Below, piece after piece: positions 56,446 through 64,000 of a DNA stretch of 64,000 nt (positions within the stretch are counted from its first letter, which is position 1; every line of letters begins with the position of its first letter). This stretch comes from Chinchilla lanigera (Eukaryota; Chordata; Mammalia; Rodentia; Chinchillidae). The stretch is from NCBI RefSeq assembly GCF_000276665.1, contig NW_004955418.1, positions 6,598,489-6,662,488 on the forward strand. Direction: 5' to 3'. The notes under the pieces were generated by a model, which was not told the DNA's origin, ran no database searches, and saw only the letters and a program-made list of their open reading frames with translations. Both the position numbers and the translations under genes were made by a program.

Positions 56446-59400
56446 AGAAAAGATTCAGGGAACTCAGAGGCCATCTCTAGCCACAACTTCAGTAAACTCT
56501 TCTAAGCTCCATTCTGCTTCAGTCAAGACCAGGTTGCAAGGGACCTGAAAACTGAAAGGCTTTTAGTGATAAATAGCAGGCTCAGTCTCCATGTTATAAG
56601 AACTCTTGTAAAATTTTGTATACTGGGTTATGAACTTTTTCACATAATAAGAGCCAGTCCTATTAATATATAAAACGAAATGAGTGGCTAACATGCTTTT
56701 CACAGAGTGGCCAGTGAAATGTGCCAAGCACGTAAGCTAGTGACTTTGATGAGGCAGTGAGAGAAGGGATGAGGTTGATTAGAACTAGGTGCAAAGCAGG
56801 TTAGACAATCACAAAATATATACAAAAATAAAACTCATCTGAGCAGTAAAGTGTGTGTGTTTGTGCATGCATGTATGCAGTGCTTGTGTGATTATGTTGC
56901 AGCTTTGTATGTTAATCATCTCTTAAAACATTAGTTTTCTGTGTAACTGATTAAAAGTAAGTTGAAAATATTTGAGACACTTCTAAATCATTTTTAATAT
57001 CTCTTTTTACTCTTTACATAAGTTGATCTTTTTACTCTGCTATACTCAATGCTCTGTGATTTTTAAATTTTATCTATCAGCAACCCTAAAATTAATGACA
57101 AGCCCTGAATGCAAAAGGCCCCCATCAGTGAGGAGAACAATTCCATGGCCCAAACACTTACCAGAAATATCATGGCATATTGCTCATATAAGAGATGCCC
57201 CTTTGATGTAAGTGCCAAGGGTGTCACCATGGAGACCACATGATTCCAGTCACTTCCTAATGCTAAAGCACCTAATGTTCACATTTACACTAATTTCCAC
57301 AGAACCTTGACCATACTTGACATTTTAAACTCTAATATGGCAGAATTTATTTAAAGGAAATGAATGATCCCTATATAATTTGTAAACTGAAGATACAAAA
57401 TTTTGAAAATATGTCCAATAACCCATGCAAAATTTACAATATGAAGCAATGTTTTATTCATTTAAAAGTTCTTTCAGCATTATGACAGTATTATTTTCTA
57501 TTTAACTTCAAATGCTTTTCTTTTAACTCAGATATCTCTGAGAAAGCACAGTCCTGCTGAATAAAAGCAGATTGGGTCACAGAGCATTAGCTGATAGCCA
57601 CAGGATCTTGAAAACACAGGGGCTGGGAGAAGAAAGTGTTATTTAAGGACATGTCCAGAGCCTCTTATGTAGGTATACATTTTAAATCCTTGCACTATTC
57701 CATAGAACACAGGAGCTCATAAAAGCTACCCGTAGATCACACAGGTAAGCCAATGTGTTACAGCGCTTTTTAAAGACAAGTTAACTTCTAGTTTGCATAG
57801 CTGTATAGGGAAAGATAATTTAGGTGTTGTTTTCTTCACAAAAGGAAGTAGGAAAAACTAGTTTTAAGATGTTGATTCTCAATTTTTTAGATGTCTGCAG
57901 TGCAGTTCACTCTGTGGTCCATATAGTGCTTTAGTTCTCAGGGTAAAAGTTTTATGAGTCCATAAAAGTCCTAAACAAAATAAAGGGAAACCTTGATGAC
58001 TGAAAGGAGAGAAGGTGTTTAAAGTTATTTTTTAAAAAATGAAGGAGCAGTTCTATCTCTGATGAGAACAACTAAGAAGCACAACCTGGACTGTCCTTTA
58101 GCCTTTTATTTCTGATGATGATTCACTCATTTCAGTCCTCTTTATCTCTGTGTGCTACAGTGGACTCAGTTGTAAGGGAGAGAATTGTGCTCTCCATTTG
58201 TATTATGTGACTGTCAAATTATTTCAGTGTGGACATCTTCTCTACCATACCACCAGTTAAAATGTTATTACATGGACACACGGCCTTCCCTTCTAAATGG
58301 GATGCTTGAGTCACTCAAATATTTAAGGCTTTATTCCACATGTCCATGTCCACCCCACCACAGGACCCACTGATCATCTTAAAACTGGGAAAATGGGAAA
58401 TGGAGGTTCATTTTCTAAATTTCTGTTTTCTTCTTAATCTTACTGACTCACTAGGAAGTTTCTATCAAAATATTTTAAATATATACATTCTCTGTTTTCT
58501 ACAGCCAAAATATAATTGAAAATACTTACTTGTGTTTTATACAAACACATACAAACACAAAAACATACAGAATCATATATCACCAATGAGTTAAAATTTG
58601 TATGAAGCTCTGAAAAATAATATGCAACTCTCTCATCACTGATACCAGTTTTGAGTATAGTACATTTTTAAAAAATAATATACTTCCAAATGTATGTTCT
58701 AAATAAGAATTAAGGATTCTTTCTGAATTATTTTTTATAATTTGGTCTGAAGCCAGTTTTTTCTAACCAATGAAAAAAAATCATGTAACATGTTTTCCTT
58801 TTACTCCCTTCCCGTGTTAGAACTGTTTATTGGCGTGTCACTTCCTGATCGCACTAATTGGCTGAGTACAGAGAACAGTCTGAGGAGCCAGATGTTGTTT
58901 ACTCCCGCTCTTCCTGGGCCTCTGTCCCCATTACCCTCACCTGGAATACTTATAAAGCCAGGACTCTTTGTCCCCTTCACTGTACCCTTGTGCTATAAGG
59001 AATCTTAATCAGTGACACTGAAGAGTTGAGAAAACACAAAGAAAAAAAGGAATAATCAAGAAGCAACTAGATTCAGCAAGGCAGTGAAACCATGTAAATT
59101 TAAAAATGCAAGGAGTCGTCCCACAGTCCTCAAGGTGGCAAATTGTGTCTTAGTTTTGAAATGTATGCAAATTAACTTGCCACTTTCTCAGAACTATCAG
59201 CTTTGAATTGAACACTGATAAAATCCATTGAGACCAACTGTTTTCAGTTCTTTTTCTTATTTTTTTTTCCTAAACTGTCTGGTTAGGCTCTTGCCCACCC
59301 CCACAAAATTAATTTTGTCAGGTATTAATAAAAGTCGTTCAGGGTTTCATCAAATCACCTTGTATTGAGGAGTTAGGAGTGCACCACTGCAGAATAGTTC

Positions 59401-59515
59401 CTTTTATTGGTTGCTGACTTGAGGTATATTCTGTGGACCTCAGCTGCAGAACAAGTTAATTGTCACTGTGGGGAATGAAGTAATTATGCTATCTTTCAGG
59501 GACACCACTGTGTCA
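56446..59515 (+). other. Intron, largely unique
   Basis: About 3 kb with no named repeat. The frames at 57023-57211, 58185-58373 and 58790-59008 show no family. A brief TG-rich run lies at 56850-56890. Confidence 0.55.
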
Positions 59516-59520
59516 CATTT

Positions 59521-59672
59521 AATACGAATTTGTTTAATCCCTAAAGTACCTCTGTAATGTCTCAAAAGTCCTTATTTTTAGAAGCCAGATCTCCACGTTA
59601 GTAACTTGCCCAAAGACAAGTGGACAAAGACAATAGAGCTAAAGTTGGTGCCTTTGGTCTATCTGAACTCCA
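59521..59672 (+). repeat. MIR SINE, 3' half
   Basis: TTGTTTAATCCCTAAAGTAC, CTCTGTAATGTCTCAAAAG, GTAACTTGCCCAAAGACAAG and AGCTAAAGTTGGTGCCTTTG follow the MIR order ('tttaatcctcacaac ... gtaacttgcccaaggtcac'). Confidence 0.75.
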
Positions 59673-59762
59673 ATCACTATATGTATGTTTTTAGAAAGAA
59701 AGATACCTGTTACCAAGACCATGTAGGGTGCAAGGAAAGTGGCCAGTGAAGTCCCTCTACAA

Positions 59763-59914
59763 CAGCAGTTCTGAAATTACGTTGCACAAAGTAATCCCCT
59801 GGGCAGCATGGTATTATTGCCGGTCCTTTGTTACACCCGTGGGGATTCCAAGAGCCTGAATTTTTAACAGGTATCCCAGATAATTCTGCAGTGGATTTCT
59901 ACTTTGGGAATCAT
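59763..59914 (+). mobile_element. MER5-like hAT MITE
   Basis: CAGCAGTTCTGAAATTACGT, TGCACAAAGTAATCCCCTGG, TGAATTTTTAACAGGTATCC, CAGATAATTCTGCAGTGGAT and CTACTTTGGGAATCATT match MER5A in order ('cagtggttctcaaa ... gcacattagaatcacctggg ... atttttaacaagctccc ... aggtgattctgatg ... ctttgagaac'). Confidence 0.75.
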
Positions 59915-59939
59915 TTTATAAAGGTATTAATAGTAAAAT

Positions 59940-59967
59940 TCTATCTATCCTTCCATCCATCCATTCT
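59940..59967 (+). repeat. (TCCA)n/(TATC)n short microsatellite
   Basis: CTATCTATCCTTCCATCCAT then CCATTC. Confidence 0.85.
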
Positions 59968-62140
59968 TATAGGTGTATATCTGGAGGAGTTTCTGTGTTG
60001 TTTTTTTTTCTTGAAGGAGAAAAAGTCGGCTGCTTTTACCACATGATGGTTGTTTTTGATAGTTTTATGCCAATTCTTTTATTCTCTGATTCCTTTTCTC
60101 TCTACTTTCTTCCTTCCAAGAAAACTGAAGAGTTGGTTATGCCTTTTTCAGATTAATTCAAGAAGTCTTTTATATTTAGAGTGCAGTCATTTTATGTGTC
60201 ATTAAAGTTGTTTTCATTTTGATGGGACCAACATTTAAGACACATATCTATTAATGTTTTGAGGAACTTTTCTCTGACATTTTTAGTCATATACATTGAC
60301 ATTAATTAGGAAGCACAACTTATTTAAGAAGTGTGGCCTATACTGAAATCAGACATAAAAGCAGGTATCTTTGAGAATCCATGTCTTTGAAATAATAATA
60401 AATTGGGGAAAAATAGGAGTAGCAACACGTTTTTGTCACGAGACAAATTTTTAATTTACGAAATTAGATTTTTCCATAAGCTGGTACATTTTTCATGGGA
60501 AAGGGTTGTTGGTGACACTTACTAAAGTGCTGCAACATTTTGCTAATTTAAAAAAGGTCTGCTTTAGATCGATTGTGACCTTATCAATAGGATGATCTCA
60601 TTCATCTCCTTTGGACTCTCTTGTCACAGGAGCAGCAATATCTCCCAGCTGCATCTCCTGTGATTGCAAAATTAACATTAAAGAGGGCTTCAGAATCAGT
60701 TTGTGGTAGAGTGAAGCATTTTGTGATCTTTCTTAGTTACTAGTTTTTAAAATGTGTAACATCTTTGTAATCATTCTTAATTTGTTTTTAAATCACAAAC
60801 GCATGTCTCTGGTATTATCCACTCTTATTTTTTCCTGAAGACTAAGAGCAATTTAGTGACATTTAGAATTTGTGAGTCTTTTGCCCCGTACTTCTTCCTT
60901 CTTAGTGCACTAATTTTACTCATACGTATATTATTCTTTGTGTTCCAAACACTTTTCAAATGTCAGGAAACATAACAAAAGGTGAAATCTCTTACAGTTT
61001 TCTAGCATTTACTTTACCTAGGAAACTGTTTAGTAATTAAAAAAATAGTTTTATATCTTGAAATTACTTTAAAAATGAGAATCAGTTTTCAAAATGCATT
61101 CCGTATTCCATACTTACACCGATTTAAGGTATGTCAGTAATTAATGAATGTGAATTTCTTCTGTGGCTTTGGGAGTGTAGTTTTGGGTTTAAAGTCATTT
61201 TTTGCAGCAGGGCAGAAATTGCAGTACCTATTGTTCTTGAGCCTAATTTTATAGTTAATAATAACAATGAGAAGTCCATTTTCCTATAATCTTCTTCCCT
61301 TTCTGTTTTTCATGTTTATTAATTTTATCCAAACCATTTCAGCTTCCTAATAGTAGTTTAATTTTCCTTCATTTCTAGTCATCTGTAATCAAAACCATTT
61401 TTTCTCCATCTGCTATTTTTCACTCATCTCTCCTTTTAAATTTGCTTCCTCTCCTGTAGACTCACGAATATGCCATAGAATGTCAACTTTCTTTGACTAA
61501 TTAGAAGGAGAAAAAGAATTCTCTACTTTGTAGATTGTCATTCTCCTTGCACACCAGTCTGAACAATTAAAATCAGCTGTCTTTGCCAACTAATGATTAT
61601 TCAGATTGGATGTAGGACATTGAAATAACATTTTTTTTTTTAGCACCTCTGCACTATGTAATAGTGTTCCTCCATCAGCCTACAGGCCCATGAACTGATA
61701 CATTGCATGATTCAACCTAATTTCTAAACTGATATTTATTAATGAGACAGTAGTGACCCCTTAAGCCATTGCTATTTTAAATTACTTTTGCATGGTTCAA
61801 ACATGTGTCAGAAAAGTAGTTATTTAAATTGCCCATTTTGGTGAGATATATAAAATTTATTTTACACCTGCAATCATACCCTTATTTTATGCATAATTAT
61901 TATTTACCTTTTCATTTAGGAATAATATATTAACTAAAATGCTCTTTTAAGAGAAATGTTTGTTCATAACTTAATTTCTTTGTTTTTAATACTCAAAAGT
62001 AACAAAAATATTTGAAAGCATCTTGTGTTTTAGAAACTTGTCAGCTAGTAACAGCAAGTTACAAAGAAGTGTGATGGAACATAATGAGAATTTATTGAAT
62101 ATCTACGGTGTATATAAACTTTCTAGGTCTTATGAGAAAT
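59968..62140 (+). other. Intron, largely unique
   Basis: No SINE or LINE recognised for about 2.1 kb. 60420-60720 is complex sequence holding several CpG (for example AACACGTTTTTGTCACGAGA), which may be constrained. A possible L2 scrap occurs at 62090-62135. Confidence 0.5.
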
Positions 62141-62156
62141 AGAAAGCACTTTAGAG

Positions 62157-62230
62157 GGCTGGGGATTTAGCTCAGTGGCAAAGCGCCTGCCTGGCAAGCT
62201 CAAGGTCGTGAGTTCGGTTCCTGGTACCTG
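62157..62230 (+). repeat. ID SINE without a poly(A) tail
   Basis: GGCTGGGGATTTAGCTCAGT, GCGCCTGCCTGGCAAGC and GTTCGGTTCCTGGTACCTG make a full ID body. A perfect 16-bp target-site duplication (AGAAAGCACTTTAGAG) lies at 62141-62156 and 62231-62246, starting at once after the body, so there is no A-rich tail. Confidence 0.95.
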
Positions 62231-62246
62231 AGAAAGCACTTTAGAG

Positions 62247-63181
62247 TATGATCATTAGCAACATGGTAAGATACATGATTAAGTGTTAAAATAATCCTAG
62301 AGCACTCAATGTACTAGGGTTTTGGACAAAAGAGAAATCAGTACAAATTATTTTGGAGGATTTTTTTGTTATCAAAAGATGGAAACACCTTCAATATGCC
62401 ATTCTTTCCAAAATCCTCCTATTGATTACATTCAGATAGTAAAAATATTTCAAAGATGATTTTAAGATTTCACAAGAGGGTAACCTAGAGAAATGTCCAC
62501 ACTGGAGCTGACTTGAAAGAAAAAGTAAAAAATCTGGTTTGGGATCTTGGAATCCCAAGGAAATCCTTGATTTCCACTAGAAGACCAGGTGGAGAGAGAC
62601 CCCAGGTCTAGAAATGGAAACAGCATCATATAAAAGAGAACAAAACAACTGGAATTTTGGAGACCCATGTGCTCTCCCCAGCATCATCTATGTGGGTAAA
62701 TTAGTCAGGCACCTTGGTGGTGTTTAAAAAAGTGTAAAAACTTCCATTTTCAAAAGTGTAAAATATAAACCTTAAAATTCCTTTAACATTGCATAAAGAA
62801 ACATCTCAGAGTTTTCCATACATAAACAATTGTTGAACCCATGAAAGTACATAAAGGACAAGAAGTAGCCAGCATGATGTGACAGAAGGAGCACAAACAG
62901 AGCAAGCAAGAATGGCTGCAGAAGTGACAGTTTATATCTCCTCTGACATCCTGTCCACTCTTGTGTCTGTCTGCATTGGAGCAGAATTTCTCAGAATGGT
63001 GTAATCGCAAATCCCTATATATATGAATTCTGTCTAATTGTTTAAATATGTATGCATCAGGAAATTCAAATTAATTTCTTGACTGTTCTAAGAAAAGCTG
63101 AACTTCTTTAGGCCAAATAACATTCACATATACAATATATTTACCCATAATGTGTGAATAAATATACCACTTGTGCTATTT
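62247..63181 (+). other. Intron without recognised features
   Basis: The frames at 62462-62668 and 62783-63010 (both minus) have no recognisable product. Confidence 0.5.
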
Positions 63182-63195
63182 AAATAGTTCCAATA

Positions 63196-63302
63196 GAGGC
63201 TGGGGATTTAGCTCAGTGGCACAATGCTTTCCTGGCAAGCGCAACGTCGTGGGTTCGATTCCCGGTACCAGAAAAAAACAAAACAAAACAACAACAACAA
63301 AA
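63196..63302 (+). repeat. ID SINE, young copy with CAAAA/CAA tail
   Basis: AGGCTGGGGATTTAGCTCAG, GCTTTCCTGGCAAGCGCAAC and GGGTTCGATTCCCGGTACCA hold intact-looking A and B boxes. A 14-bp target-site duplication with one mismatch (AAATAGTTCCAATA and AAATAGTTCCAGTA) is at 63182-63195 and 63303-63316. Confidence 0.96.
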
Positions 63303-63499
63303 AAATAGTTCCAGTAACCTTGCTTTCATCTCTCATTATCTGGTATACGTCTACAAGGTTTAAAAACCTTCTTTAGTTATCTTAGTTGTCTGGTGATATA
63401 TTAAAATAGCACAATCACACATTTTTGAGCCCAAAGAGGTCCTAAAATTTCTAATAATAGTTTCTTTCCAGTGTAACCCTTTAAAATGAAGTAATTAAG

Positions 63500-63642
63500 C
63501 TGGGCACAATGGCGCACATCTGTAAACCCAACACCAGAGGCTGAAGCAGGAGGATCACTGCAAGTTCAAGGCCAGCCTGGGCTATATAAGCAAGTTCAAG
63601 GCCTGCCAACAATACATGGCGAGACCCTTTCTCAAAAAAAAA
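63500..63642 (+). repeat. B1 SINE with internal duplication
   Basis: CTGGGCACAATGGCGCACAT, GGCTGAAGCAGGAGGATCAC, then GCAAGTTCAAGGCCAGCC and GCAAGTTCAAGGCCTGCC (the internal repeat, about 31 bp apart), ACCCTTTCTC and poly(A). Confidence 0.94.
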
Positions 63643-64000
63643 GTATTTATACCAAAATACTCATCACTTCTTTGCCCAGTCTGCAAGTAATTAAGAGGTT
63701 TAATCCCTAGAAATGGTACAGGAGTGGTTTTAGTAATACTGGATACAGATGTGGAAAATTGCCAACATCTAAAGTGTCCACTTTAATTTCAAGAGTCTTA
63801 GCAGTGTCAAAAATAATCAATTTTTGCCAATCAAAGGACATAAAGTTAGAGAAAATCATTATAGGCAGATGCAAGGAGTAAATGCAAAAATGTTTGAAAG
63901 GACCTTCAATTAATTATTATGCTTCTATACTTGATATATATGTTCATACTTATGTAGTTTGTGGTTTTTTAGTGTGTGTTTTTATACTTGTGTGTTCTGA
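63643..64000 (+). other. Intron, window end
   Basis: AT-rich sequence with nothing recognisable. Confidence 0.6.

Overview
The window is mammalian nuclear DNA. It is about 35-40% G+C by eye, has no bacterial-type gene density, and is filled with SINEs, LINEs, MaLR LTRs and microsatellites. The SINEs are tRNA-Ala-like ID elements, B1 (7SL-derived) elements and composite B1-dID elements, and I saw no B2. That set points to a rodent outside the mouse/rat group. The youngest ID copies end in a GGTACCGG motif, which makes me think of a beaver-like (Castorimorpha) genome, but I cannot confirm a species.

The only host coding sequence I can support is one 77-bp internal exon of FBXL17 (F-box/leucine-rich-repeat protein 17) on the + strand at 2068-2144, with clean splice sites. 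Everything downstream to 64000 reads as a single very large intron, and 1-2067 is the end of the preceding intron. The protein-like open frames elsewhere are repeat remnants, low-complexity shadows or chance.

Layout. 1-5 kb: the exon, two ID elements, a MIR, a hAT remnant, a minus-strand ID with target-site duplications, and a local 121-bp duplication (3757-3877 copied at 4856-4976). 5-14 kb: mostly plain AT-rich intron with a MIR, a B1, an old ID and another MIR. 14-20 kb: B1, a MaLR LTR on the minus strand, a B1-dID, an ID, old L1 fragments, L2 remnants and a minus-strand ID. 20-30 kb: a CT/CA microsatellite fused to a B1-dID, L1 3' ends, two adjacent MaLR LTRs, a B1-dID and another MaLR LTR. 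33.5-37.8 kb: one L1 with 11-bp target-site duplications, a dead ORF2, a 260-base assembly gap, an apparently gutted ORF1 and a later short templated insertion. 38-53 kb: mostly unique intron with a MIR, a long ancient L3/CR1 LINE, an L2, a hAT MITE and a possible conserved regulatory block near 52.75-52.93 kb. 53-64 kb: ID and B1 elements, a 338-nt pure pyrimidine tract, an L1 3' end split by a B1, a MIR, a MER5-like element, an ID without a poly(A) tail, a young ID and a B1.

I found no undescribed gene system. The most interesting signals are two short, about 97% identical local duplications displaced by 1.10 and 1.17 kb. One of them sits inside the L1 and ends in a perfect 12-bp inverted repeat, which is the signature of template switching during repair. 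The L1 with its ORF1 core missing and the tailless ID are next.
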